Shown here: positions 44,046 through 54,818 of the stretch, piece by piece | Layout: every line of letters starts with the position of its first letter | Position numbering within the stretch: position 1 is the stretch's first letter | From: Viridothelium virens | Taxonomy: Eukaryota > Ascomycota > Dothideomycetes > Trypetheliales > Trypetheliaceae | Assembly: GCA_010094025.1 (NCBI GenBank) | Contig: ML991789.1 | Coordinates: 248,001 to 312,000, forward strand | Direction of reading: 5' to 3' | DNA: 64,000 nt | Position numbers and translations under genes: made by a program | Notes under the pieces: model-generated | Database searches by the model: none | What the model was told of the DNA's origin: nothing | The model's input: only the letters and a program-made list of their open reading frames with translations

Positions 44046-45098
44046 ATGGCCCTCAAACTGTCATTCGCGTGTTGGGACTATGACCGAGTCAAAGCCATCG
44101 AGGATGGAAGAGTCCGCCCAGAAGGGATTGAACTGTATTTCCTCAACTACCGTGTTGAGGAGACATTCTTCCGCCAGCTGCGATTCCACGAATTCGATGT
44201 TTCGGAATTATCACTATCATCCTACACCCTTACGCTCAACAAGGAGGATCCTCCCTTCATCGCGATTCCAGTGTTCCCATCACGTTATTTCCGGCACCAA
44301 TCTATATACATCAATACCAAGGCTGGTATCAAGACACCTCAGGATCTCAAAGGCAAGAGAATCGGGCTTCCGGAGTATCAAAGTATGATCTTCTTGTCCA
44401 GTCAGCTCGTGGAAACATTGTGTTGATCTTTTGATTTAGTGACTGCCCCAGTTTGGCAAAGAGGCATCATGGAGGAAGAATTTGGCGTACCAATGACCAG
44501 TGTTACCTTTTTCAGTGGAGCAGTTGAACCTTCTGCAATCGAAAGGACGAGCAAGATCCCTCATTCACTGCCAGAAGGAGTAACCGTTACTGCAATTACA
44601 CCCGATCAGAATTTATCCCAGATGCTTGCGGATGGTGAAATAGATGCGCTTTTCACCGCGTATAAGCCATCATCATTTGATACAAGTGACCATGTCACAC
44701 ATCTCTTCCCAAACTTCAGGGAGATTGAAGCGGAGTACTACAAGCGCACTAAGATCTTTCCAATCATGCATGTGATTGCTCTGAAACGAAATGTTTATGA
44801 AGCAAACCCATGGATCGCAAGGTCTTTGCAGAAAGCCTTTGCAAAATCTTTAGATGTCGCTTATGAAGCACTTGCAGAACGCTCGGCGCTGCGGTACATG
44901 TTGCCTTGGCTCGAAGAACACGTTGAGCAGACCAAAACCCTAATGGGAGATGTGAGATGGTGGGAGGATGGCTTCGAGGAGAACAGGCATGTTCTAGAAA
45001 AGTTCTTGGAATATCATCACAAGCAGGGTCTATCAAAGCGCAGGTTCAAAGCAGAGGAACTTTTCGCCCCGAACACACTAGAGGCCTTCGTGCTGTAG
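44046..45098 (+). CDS. 4,5-dihydroxyphthalate decarboxylase-like protein
   Basis: Two exons, 331 aa: 44046-44382, intron 44383-44439 (GTATGA donor, TTTAG acceptor), 44440-45098. The first ATG is at 44046; upstream in-frame codons begin at a TTG and are not used. The pattern MALKLSFACWDYDRV, EDGRVRPEGIELYFLNY, RVEETFFRQLRFHEFDVSEL, PVFPSRYFRHQSIYIN, TPQDLKGKRIGLPEYQ, APVWQRGIMEEEFGVP and DALFTAYKPSSF is that of the 4,5-dihydroxyphthalate decarboxylase family, which has a periplasmic-binding-protein-like fold. In bacteria the enzyme converts 4,5-dihydroxyphthalate to protocatechuate. Fungal homologues are common but few have been tested, so the substrate is uncertain. Divergent from the monooxygenase and convergent (111-bp gap) with the alpha/beta hydrolase. 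Confidence 0.87.
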
Positions 45099-45209
45099 TT
45101 TTTGGTCGGACTTCCTTTGCGATAGGTCAAGAGGACCGACTGGCAAAGCCAGGCAATGCTACTCAAGAGATGACGGGTTGCCTGTAATCTGAAGGTAGCC
45201 GAGCTTCTG

Positions 45210-46286
45210 CTAGTCAGAATCATTAACCCTCTGTAAAAGATCCAAAATAGTGCTCGCAACGAACTGCGGGTCGTCTTTCTGGATAAAGTGGCCACATCCA
45301 CTGCCAATGATAGGACCTTTTCTGCGTGATGGGTGAGCGATTCTTGTAAGAGCTACATTGTATTCGTGCCAAAAAGGATTCAAGTAGAGTGCAGTGTATG
45401 CAAAAGGAATTTCTAGAGAGCCCTAGGACAAAATCAATTCTTTTCGTCGCCGCTTGATTGTCTCTTCCTCAAGAAACATGCGGTGTTGCGAACTCACTGC
45501 TTGGCTCTGCTCGGCGAAAGCCCGTGGATCATGCCCAACTACAGTCACAAAAGGACCCTTACTCCTGGACTCGTAAAGGCTGGGCTCATCGCCCTGAGGG
45601 AGGAGCTCGGAGAGATTCCGTCGGTTCAAACCTTCCGGGTTTGACACTGATGGATGAAACGCCTTGCTAAACTTCATTCTTGTCAGTCTCAATCCATCCG
45701 GATCGATACCTTGCGGCAAGCTACTGGCATCAAAGCTGGGCGAATCTGGATCAGGCCAAATAGAGACGAAATCTGTATTCGTGATGTTGGAGTCTAGAAA
45801 TATCAGACCGGCGATGGACTCCCGATGCTGTTGTGCATATAATCGTCCGATCGGACAGCCAATGGAGTTACAGACCAGTATCATTTTCGCGTTCTTTGAC
45901 GCCGTGAAAATTGGGTGCTGCAGGATATGGCAGATGAGATCTTCAAGTTCAGCGGCTGAGTCTTGGCAATCATGACGGTATCCTGGCTCGGAGTCTGGCT
46001 CGGGATTCTCATCTTTCGGATGTGGACCTGACCTCCCTTGACCTGCTCGATCGTATGAAAGCATAGCAGGAAAAGGTGAGTTTGCCGTCTGGCATTTCCG
46101 GATGAGGTCAGCCATGACTGGAAACCAACCCTCCTGAGGCAGCATCAATCCATTGACGAAGACTAGAACTTGTTGGAGGCTGTGGCTAGATTGCTTGATT
46201 GATGACGGAACCACGTTATAGTCGATGCGGCCATGCAGTCTTCCATGCTGAAGTCCAGCTTGGAGGAGGATCTCAGCTGGTTCCAT
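45210..46286 (-). CDS. Alpha/beta hydrolase
   Basis: Two exons, 333 aa: 45498-46286, intron 45423-45497 (GTGAGT donor, CCTAG acceptor, 75 nt), 45210-45422. Fold landmarks: QVLVFVNGLMLPQEGWFPVM, AMLSYDRAGQGRSGPHP, nucleophile elbow VCNSIGCPIGRLY with Ser141 (Cys in place of the usual first Gly of GxSxG), LIFLDSN, and the catalytic His in GSGCGHFIQKDDP (His308) encoded by exon 2. Without splicing the frame ends at the acceptor TAG, giving a 287-residue protein that lacks the His. Function: an esterase or C-C hydrolase; lying beside an oxygenase and a decarboxylase of aromatic catabolism it could release the aromatic acid from an ester or act after ring cleavage, but that is inference. No signal peptide, so cytosolic. 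Confidence 0.82.
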
Positions 46287-46796
46287 ACTGCGCCGTGTGC
46301 GAGCAAGAGATTAGAAGTTCGGGGACGGAAGCCGGAGTAGCGAGGTGAGAGTTGGACGAATGCGCGTTGCAGTGGTCGCGGTGCTCGTGTACCTGGTCAA
46401 GGATCTTCAGGCACGCCCGGATCGACGTCACCGGCCGCGATCATTATTCTCATCATTCCATTAGTATGCGCTGGCGTGTCTCTGTCTTTTTCTTCTGTCA
46501 CTCGTCCTCCCCGTAGCACTCTCTCGTTTGTCTCTTCCGGAGTTTGGGTCTGCCTTCCCTAGTCTCGTCATCCGTGTCTCGGTCGGATTGGTGGCCATCA
46601 GCAACGGCAAACAAAGTTGCAGTAGCTGTCGCGTGTCTATGTAACTACCTCACCGCTACCGGCTCCGATCACTGGCTCACGCTGATCCAAAATTGTGCAA
46701 TTCGCCATTGAGTCAGTGCTGAATGTGCTGTCATATTGCGAAAGACCTGCAGGAGTTTCAATATCTCCCTATACGATATAATCTAACGTTCCAGTC
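46287..46796. promoter_or_regulatory. Divergent promoter region, hydrolase / coiled-coil protein
   Basis: 510 bp between start codons facing apart. Pyrimidine-rich around 46480-46560. No ORF and no specific site recognised. Confidence 0.4.
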
Positions 46797-48104
46797 ATGA
46801 GCGAAACGAAACCACCTAAATCACCTCCCAGTGCATTCATGCCTTCGCCAAATGACTCCTTGCAGTCGTTGCGCAGCTCTTCGATCGCATCTCCTCCTGG
46901 CTCAAATATGCCCTCAATCTCCCGCAGGGAACAAGTGCGAAGCGCCAGTCGAGTTCCTTCAACATCGCGTGAGAGACTTACTTCTCCTATTCGAACACCA
47001 AGCATAGCATATCAAGATCCCCAAGATGACTTGAGTTGGCGAGAGCTGTACCAGAAACAGCAAGAAGCTTTTGAGCTCAAAGAGGAGATCAACAGAAAGG
47101 AAAGAAAGAAGCTACAAGCGGAGCTTGCCAGACTTGAATCAGAACTCATCATTGAGCGATCCAAATCAAAGCAATTGGAATTGGCACTCGAGACAGCTAC
47201 TTTGGCTAGAAATGGCTCAAGATCTAGGGATACATCAAGGGACGCTTCCCGCAGTAATGGCTATGGCAATGAGGATGGCATGCGAACGCTGTCTGACCCT
47301 GCCGCAATGACAGCCCCTGCGCTGTCGCAAGTACCTCCTGCTCTCTTAAATGGCAACCATCGACTCTCGAGTATCACAGAGGTTGCAGACGAACATACAC
47401 CAAAGACGTTGCAATGGTTGGATCAGCAAGCACGAGGAGGTGCTTTTGCCCACGTGGCTCTTAGTGTCGATGGCAACAACGATGGTTAGTAGGGCATGAA
47501 AGTCGAAAAGTGATGTTGCTACTAAGCTGCTTTAGTATCGCCGCGAGCGGACTGCACTCCTCGAGCAGACGACTCCGAGGGCCCTCGATCACCTCCTACC
47601 TCCACTGCTATACTATCTCCTCCTCCACCGAAGAATAGGGCGTATGCTGGCCACACCCCGTTGAAGCCAGAGGCCATGAGTGTCAGTAACACACCTGGTG
47701 GGCAGGATACGCCTACAGTGAGAAACACACATCAAAATGCAGAAGCTCTGGTTCCATCGGAGAACGATCCTGTGCACGACGTCATGGAAGACCGCGCCCT
47801 TACCGGGGCACTGGGTTTACCGAACAACCCTGAAAATGGAGGCGCGATTATTATCAACGCCCTAGAGGAGAAGTTGCAAGATGCAGTGCAGTTTCCCAGT
47901 CATAGCAGACCAACTGTGCTGCAAGGGACAATTTCTGAAGATGGCGATACTAGCGAAGCACCTGCTAATGACCAGCCTCTCCCCCTTAAAACAGACGCAC
48001 AAGGCACAGGGGTTGACGCAGGACCAAAGCTGAAGATAAAAAGGAGTTTAAATTTTGGCGCACCAATTGGCGCAATGCCGGCGAAACCGTTTCTTGCCGA
48101 GTGA
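46797..48104 (+). CDS. Hypothetical coiled-coil protein
   Basis: Two exons, 418 aa: 46797-47484, intron 47485-47535 (GTTAGT donor, GCTACTAAGC branch, TTTAG acceptor), 47536-48104. The N-terminal ~75 residues are Ser/Pro-rich and disordered. A coiled coil follows at about residues 80-145 (LSWRELYQKQQEAFELKEEI, ELARLESELIIERSKSKQLE). The rest is disordered with short Pro runs (SPPPPKNRAYAGHTPLKPEA) and a basic end (KLKIKRSLNFGAPIGAMPAK). No domain or targeting signal recognised. The strong branch site in the intron and exact frame join support a real gene. Confidence 0.7.
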
Positions 48105-48960
48105 ATTGCTGCTCTATTTACCAGGCTTACATTCTGGCCTCTACAAGGGGACTTGGCGCTGAGAAAGTGTTTACGTCTGCTTTTGCTAGACGCGCATGTG
48201 GATGGGCAATCAGAGCCCTTGAAAGGTCTGCATAGAGGATGATGGCGTCTTCCTGAAGTTCCGTTTTGCTTCAAGTCCTTTTCCCTAGGATATATCTTCG
48301 GGGGCGTTTTTGCCGGTCGGAAAGTGCTCCAACCTCCAATGTAAATACGATACCCAGCAAGTGCATCCGTTAGGTGCCTCATGAATCATTGATCGCCGGT
48401 GGCTGCTGAAATCTCCAGTATCCCTTGCTTAGCTAACCTTGTTTCGTTCCTCGTCAGGTCACACACATTGACGCGCAGCGCGGCCAACATTCCAAAACAG
48501 CGCGTCTCAAGGGGGTTTATGAACTGCCAACGCTCTTCCCTCCTTCGACTATCCATCTAAGTTCCGGTACTTACCAGCCACAACTAACCTTTCCTGAGTG
48601 GATCTCCGTCAGCTTGTGCAACAATTTCCGGAAGAACTGATACAGGTTGTATACCTTGCGCACGGCTGGGGCCATCATGGCTTCCTTGCAGTCAAATCGT
48701 ACCTTCGACCAGAATGGCTGGGGAGAGGACCTTGTGAGCATCTATAATGCTTCAGCCGCCGTTCAGGAAATCGGAGGAAAAGCATATTCTCGAACAGTCT
48801 TTCGCTTGCATGCAATTCGTCTCTTCGCGATCCTTTTTTTCGGAAAAACAATATGACAATCTTTACGATGAACCCTCGCATCCTTATGCCAACTGTACGC
48901 ATTTCCTACCATAACAAGACCAGGAATAGGCACCAATCTTTTAGTATACCGAATCTTGCC
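48105..48960. other. Intergenic, no gene seen
   Basis: Contains two short plus-strand ORFs (48647-48856; 48853-48960 being an upstream extension of the next gene) without features. Confidence 0.4.
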
Positions 48961-49895
48961 ATGGTCTCCTGTTTGATCGCTCTGCTATTCTGTTCAGTAG
49001 CTAAAGCAGGCCCAATACCAGCCGATCTGACAACCGAAGCTCCTTCATTGGCATATATTGACCGACTGCGCTCAGAAGGGCATACTGAGGTAAGTCGTAA
49101 CTACTATGAAGACCGCAGGGACAGGCTACTTAGTACTCATTGAAGCTATTCAAACAAAATCTGCAAGGTCAAGAATGTAATCGCCTTCCTCACACTGTAC
49201 ACGTTCGCTGTTTTCTGTCGAGATTAACACCTTTTTTTTCGCCATTTATAGCCCTTGTAACAAGTCATCTATCTTTTTTCCCACTCCGTACGACTCAGTA
49301 TCCGTCAAAAAGACGTCCCAACTCCTCCAACCACTAACCATTGCTACGACCCGCTCATACTCATCAATTATATTACTTCAAGCCTTGATTCCCTCGTGCG
49401 GGTTTACCTGCTGACCCCTCTTAGCAAGAAATCGCCTCGTATCTCTCCACAACCCAACCCTCGACTCCGCTCCACCCTACTCCCGCGTTCCTCCTCGCCG
49501 CCGACTCCGATTCGGACACGTCCATAGCGGGCATCGGCTCCATTTACCCAGCCACCTCGACTTCCGCCGGCACCGACACTCACGACACATCCTCCTTGAC
49601 GATCGTGACGCCACCTGGGGGGTTACGCCGCCGCATCAGCCGCCTCTTCCGCTTCACAACCCGGAAGTCGAAGCGCGACACGAGCGGCGATGTAAGTCCG
49701 TCGTCGCTGACGTCGCGCTCATCGGAGGAGGCGGGGACGAAGAGACTGGTGTTGATAGAGAGGATCAAAGAGTTCATGGCGAGCGTGCTGGGAACGGAGA
49801 AGACGGCAAAGAGGAGTGCGAATGGGTTGATGGAGGATGGGATGGGTGGGACGGTGTTGAGGCCCAGGGGGCAGAGGCAGTGGTTTAGATACTAG
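48961..49895 (+). CDS. Secreted hypothetical protein with basic C-terminus
   Basis: Two exons, 199 aa: 48961-49089, intron 49090-49424 (GTAAGT donor, CTTAG acceptor, 335 nt, long for this window), 49425-49895. Residues 1-16 (MVSCLIALLFCSVAKA) are a signal peptide with an AKA cleavage site. The mature N-terminus is short and acidic; the middle is Ser/Thr-rich (DSDSDTSIAGIGSIYPATST), followed by a strongly basic stretch (RRRISRLFRFTTRKSKRD) and a helix. No cysteines in the mature part. The frame is open 36 codons upstream of the chosen ATG, but that extension would bury the signal peptide. Family not recognised. The long intron is the weak point; exon 2 alone is clearly coding-like. Confidence 0.55.
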
Positions 49896-50546
49896 GATCG
49901 CCTACCGCGCTTGAGGATGTGGAATCCGTCGGGAGGATTTTTGGAACTAGAATATGCTGAAGACTGACGGTTCAATTATCGGGGCGACGTCGTGATCCGA
50001 ATATATGGTCGGACAGAATATCGCAACTCAGGATTGGGCAACTGGCGGGAATCGGATTTTGTTGCAGACTTTAGAAGCAATGACGGCATCTTTAACGAAC
50101 TAGCATTTGCAAGATTGAAAATGTGATCCTGCATTAACTCCGGCTTGTTGGGATGTACATGCGTTCGACCCCGGCACCCTTCGGATCAATTCATAAAGTC
50201 CAGTATCTATGAATATGGGGGAGGCATTCGGTTCCTGAGATATTAGTTGAAAAGGAGTTCTAGATGATCTGGAGGTGCGGAGCATTGACTTTGCGCCCAG
50301 GAATCAAGTAGTTAGTCACAGGTCTTGTATTAATCTAGCTACTGCTCTCTCTCACTCTCATTAATTCACACCCGATCGAGATGACAACAAAGGAAATGTG
50401 CCCACAGCTGGGAAAAGTAAGCACAGGCTATCTAGGCAAGCAACTTCCGAGAATATTACTTCCTTCACTCACGTCCTTGTAGACTGGTATTAGTAGGAAA
50501 CCGTAGGAAGTGCAGGGAGAAATGTCAGAAAGACAGGTGAGAAACT
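49896..50546. other. Intergenic, no gene seen
   Basis: 650 bp with no ORF of note. Confidence 0.5.
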
Positions 50547-50818
50547 TCAAATGTTGGGGTTTTCATGATGAATACCCGTGGCCTTAGCGCGTGGGTCCGC
50601 AGTAAAGAGCACATTGGAGTTTTTGAAGTCGGGGTCTTGTACATGTTCCCTCATGAAACTGATCGCATCTTGAATATTGCAGAAGTGGATATGAGCAGCA
50701 CCAGTCTAACAATCGTGTCAGTGCGATTAATGCAGACATGCATATGCTTTCGTTGCGTCGCAGAGGAGGCTTGACTTACCCCTGAATCATCTACGCCGAG
50801 AAAGATGCGTTCAACCAT
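50547..50818 (-). CDS. Short two-exon ORF, or continuation of the upstream coiled-coil gene
   Basis: Exon 50780-50818 (MVERIFLGVDDSG), intron 50706-50779 (GTAAGT donor, GTTAG acceptor), exon 50547-50705 (TGAAHIHFCNIQDAISFMRE, then FKNSNVLFTADPRA), 65 aa. The look is that of half an RRM-like or similar alpha/beta domain, not of an independent small protein. It lies in the same frame as the preceding gene's last exon, separated by one TAA and one codon, so it may be its true C-terminus reached by an unrecognised splice, or a remnant cut off by that stop. Confidence 0.45.
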
Positions 50819-50821
50819 GCG

Positions 50822-53281
50822 TTAAGAGCTGGACGCAACCTCAGTAGGTGCAGGGATGGTCCAATGATGGTCGACGTCATCAACTCTAACGCAGCGTATC
50901 ATCTCATTGCTTTGTTTCATCTTGCGTTTTCCTATAGCTGCTGTACTATTATTAGCAAAGCTCCGGAAGAGCCAGATGCCAGAGAACTGACTGTCCCCCT
51001 CGCGCTTCTCACGCTTTATGGAAGGAGTACCAACATGAAGATTGGTCTGAGCCTTTCCATTAGTGCGAGAATGGGAACTGGGGACAGCGGGATTCTTTGG
51101 CATCACGGATGACTCAAATGTTGAGGAGATATTGGAAGGCGGACACACCTTGAAGCTTGAGGGAACGCTTCCGGATGAAGCAGGAGGGAAAACGGGTTTC
51201 ATGCTACGGGTACTTGTGCATTAGCAACCATCAGTAGTTCGGGGGGGAACAGCAATTACACTTTGACATCATCGTCGGGATCACCGTGCTCGACACCAGG
51301 AAACAGTCGCTCGGCCATCTTCGTCATGCCATCCTTTGACCCGAGCTCATTAATATATGCCATGATACCAGCTTCGAGGCGACTCTTCATCGACGAGTAC
51401 TCTTCTTCCAAGGTTTTGCTGAAGTCATCCTGTTTGGCTTTATGATCGGCAGCGAGTACTTCACGAATCCCAGAGTATTCGATTTTCAACGAATTCAACT
51501 GCTTGTCGAATGCTGCCTTTTGGTCTTCCTGAAAGGCCGCCAGCTTCTGTGTCATTTCGTCAATCAAGGCCGTTTTCTTATTGTTCAGTGACGCTGTTTG
51601 CTCCTTAACAAACAACTCCATGTTTTGGTCTCCCTCAGCTGAAAGAGCAGCGTTAAGCTCTGCCATCTTCCCAATTTGTTCATGCTTGAGTTCATTCTGC
51701 TTCTGCTCCTTGTGCTCGGTCCACTTCTCATGGAGGGACTTCGTCAGGACTTTACCATAGACGATACGCCTCTCCTTGTCAGCATTCGTCGTAGAAACAT
51801 CGGGACCTTGCAAGTTTGCCTTCACTCCATCTGGCTTTGATGCTCCGACTTTGTTCTCGTCCATTCCAATTGAATGACCAAGTTGAGTGGTCGACGAATT
51901 AGGATGGCCCTGATGCGCCTCCGTCTGAACATCTTGGATGGCCTTATGACGAATTTCGTTGGCCCCATTCGGGTTGTGAACACGGACCCGACTGGCAAAT
52001 GGGCCATCGGTAGTGCGGTCGACCCATGCCGATTGAGCTTGAAGGCTTGCCTCTACTGAACCCCCGATGTTGCGTTGATTGGCAGCTAATTGAATACGCT
52101 CTGCTTCAGACAAACGATCAAATTTCCCACCGTGGGCACCTGGAAGTGGGACAAGGTCAGCCAACATATTGTCATTGTCCCTAAAAGTGGAAGATCCGGG
52201 TGCATCGTCCGATCGCGAAGGCGCTGTCAAATTCTGCTCTGAAATCTGAGGTTTCGCCATAGATGCAGCGAGAGCTTTCAGAGTAGGCCCATGCGCTGTC
52301 ATCCTGGATTGAATCGTGTCTTGCTTCAACAAATTATGGCCAAATGCCGTGTTCGCTTCCAATCTGTCTTTTCCCATAGTTTGGTTGCCCGTTTGGTCAG
52401 ACGTGTCAGCGAGTCGATGAGACTTTGGTAAATGCTTAGGGTACTTTCCAGAGTCAGGGGTGTTGGACCGCACTGGCGAGTTGTCAGAGCCAATACTTCT
52501 TTCTGGGTTACGTGTCTTCTTAGCCTGTGGCATAGAAGGCACACGTGAGCGATCTTCAAGTAATCCCACGGTAGATTGGAGTCTTGAAGTGGGCTCGGTA
52601 GTGTAAGACTTCGATGCATATTTGCTAGCCATAAGGTCACCACCAAATGGTGATTTCTTTGAGCCTGTGTTACCAGTACGCTCTGGACTTTTGCTGGCAC
52701 CGGTCTCATCCACATGAGCAGAAGGCTGGGGCGATGAAAGTAGGGTGGAGGTATCTGTACCAAACTTCGGATATGAAGATGGATTGCGCTGAGAAGTAGC
52801 GGCAGAGAAGGAGAGAGGCGCATTCGGATCCTTATCGAGACCACGTTTAGTGACTGATAATTCCTCTTGAACTGAGGTTGGGTCGATGGTATAGCTACTT
52901 ACGGGAACCGGATATTTAGCATCTGGTCGGCTATGATGCTTTGGTTTGATGGAGGATTCGTAGAGCGTTAGACTCTCCATCCTCGAACGTAGGTCACGGA
53001 GCACAGCGTCATTTGATTGATGGTTCGACGATATGGTGGGCGGCCCAGAGACACCCTTTGAAAAGTCAGAATTCCATTAACGATGAGGGCAGTCGCACTG
53101 TTCATACCTCATTAGCCGAGGTAGCGCTCGATGATGGTTCATTCTGTCTATTCTTCCGACGATTCGCCTCTTCAAAGGCGTTTCCACCTGCTGCCAATAT
53201 GGCATTGAACTCCGCAGTGGCAGTGTCATCTTTCCCAAGACCACGATCAAAGCTGGCAGAGCCACTCCTAGAAGCAGCCAT
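50822..53281 (-). CDS. Large disordered protein with C-terminal coiled coil, hypothetical
   Basis: Three exons, 783 aa: 53108-53281, 51260-53055 and 50822-51203; the sum is a multiple of three. N-terminus MAASRSGSASFDRGLGK. The first ~400 residues are Ser/Pro-rich and disordered with a helical stretch (LRDLRSRMESLTLYESS). A long coiled coil spans roughly residues 440-640 (RIVYGKVLTKSLHEKWTEHK, AAFQEDQKAAFDKQLNSLKI, EEYSSMKSRLEAGIMAYINE) and ends in ERLFPGVEHGDPDDDVKV. The last exon adds a Ser-rich tail ending DDVDHHWTIPAPTEVASSS. I do not recognise the family; the domain order suggests a scaffold. The 3' end is uncertain because an open frame continues past the stop (entry 50547-50818). Confidence 0.65.
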
Positions 53282-54818
53282 ACTGATAGTGGTCTGGTTC
53301 GCAAGATCTTAGATAGGAATGAAGATCCTGAGACTCCACATCAACAGGCGTAGAAGGTCAGCAGGCGAAAAAGTGGAGTGGAGAGGAGAGGTGCGATTTC
53401 GCGTATGTGTGGCGAAAGCAGGAGGAAACAAGAAGAAGCGAGCCGAAGCAAGCAGAAGTGACGTAACGTAACGTAATGTGAGGCAGCGGGAAATGAAGTG
53501 AAGCAACAGGAAATGAAGTGAGGTGAGAGGTAAATATGATAACGCTGCTGAAATAGGCACCCACCCACCTTCAGTTGAACACTTGCTGTGGAGCACGCAC
53601 TTACCAGAAGCGGTAGGCAATGCTACCTACCTTAATATGCCTGCCCAGTGTGATCAGGCTTACAGTCGTCGGACAGTCTTTACGCTCAAGCGCTACCCCA
53701 AGTAGTAGTTTTGTCTCCAAGGTCTTCGAGAATCTCCGCGTGATATTCCTCAAGTTGTATATTCGTTCCCACACACTCGCAAAAGTCCAAATTGAACCCG
53801 CAAAATATATTTGCTGTTACATAATCCTCCATCTTCGTGTTTCTATAAGAATATGGATGATTGGATGTTATCGATAACTGGCAAGACGCTGCTAATTCAT
53901 GCATCCGAACACTGCCAGGTCCCTTTCTCCATGCGCCCTGAAGATCGTTGCGCCTGCCTCGTTACTTACGTTAATTTCATGAGTGTCCATCGGTCCGCCT
54001 CCTCTATTACATAGAAGATGTTATTCAAAGACCAGTAACTACGAAAGGCAATGAGCGTTTCGGATTCAAAAATCACCAAACCATGTTCAGCGCTCTATGG
54101 GCGAAGCTTGAGGCTTTCTTTCTTCAACTCCAGTTTTGAGTAGAAGAGGATCTTGCAGAGCTCAAGCAATTGGTATGTCAACATTCAGCGAGAAGGGTAC
54201 CGGGCTTTCTTCACCAGGCATCCAACCGATCTCCTGGTGCCAGCGACGTTGACTACAAGACTCACCAAGCGACGCAAGACATGCAGTCGTCAGAAACTTC
54301 AGTGGACAAGAAGCGCATTACACGCCAGGCGCAACGAAAAGACGTGGCAGTGAGTGCTAGAAAGGACATGCAATGCTGGACAGGATTGAAACCAAAAGGT
54401 GACGATAACAATTTGGGTTTCAGGGGGTGGCCGCATTGTATACCTTACGATAGAGTAGATTGACACATTGAAGAATCCAGTGAGCACTTTTACCCGCTTA
54501 TCATAGCAGCCGCCTGGTAAAAGAGAGTGGCACAATGGTATGCCTTCGATTTGCAGCATTTCGATCTCTCCTTGTCATTCGGTGCACCACTGGAGTTTAG
54601 GTAGTCACCTGCAGTTGAGGTCGCTTCAACGTAAATTACAGTCACGTGAGTCGCATTTTCCGCCCCATCCATCTTAGTCCTCAGGTCAAGGTCCTCATAA
54701 AAAGCCAATCTCTCTCGTATCAAGACCCTACAGTCCTTAAGTTTGTACTTGAATTGAAACACATTTCAAAGGCTGCTGTTCCATCACAGAAACTTGTCTG
54801 GGCTGATGTGTGATTCTC
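53282..54818. promoter_or_regulatory. Divergent intergenic region with short tandem repeats
   Basis: 1.5 kb upstream of two divergent genes. At about 53459-53475 the word ACGTA is repeated three times, and at about 53490-53521 GGAAATGAAGTGA occurs twice, 19 bp apart, in AG-rich DNA near the minus-strand gene. ORFs at 54153-54463 have no features. Confidence 0.4.

Noticed and set aside
35788-46286. One gene cluster comprising the MFS exporter and the aromatic-catabolism trio
   Set aside because: atg3, a housekeeping gene, and the MITE lie between them, and the MFS protein is a DHA2-type exporter, not an aromatic-acid importer.
50155-50180. GTTCGACCCC, another B-box-like word
   Set aside because: No pairing T-stem and no A-box at the right distance.
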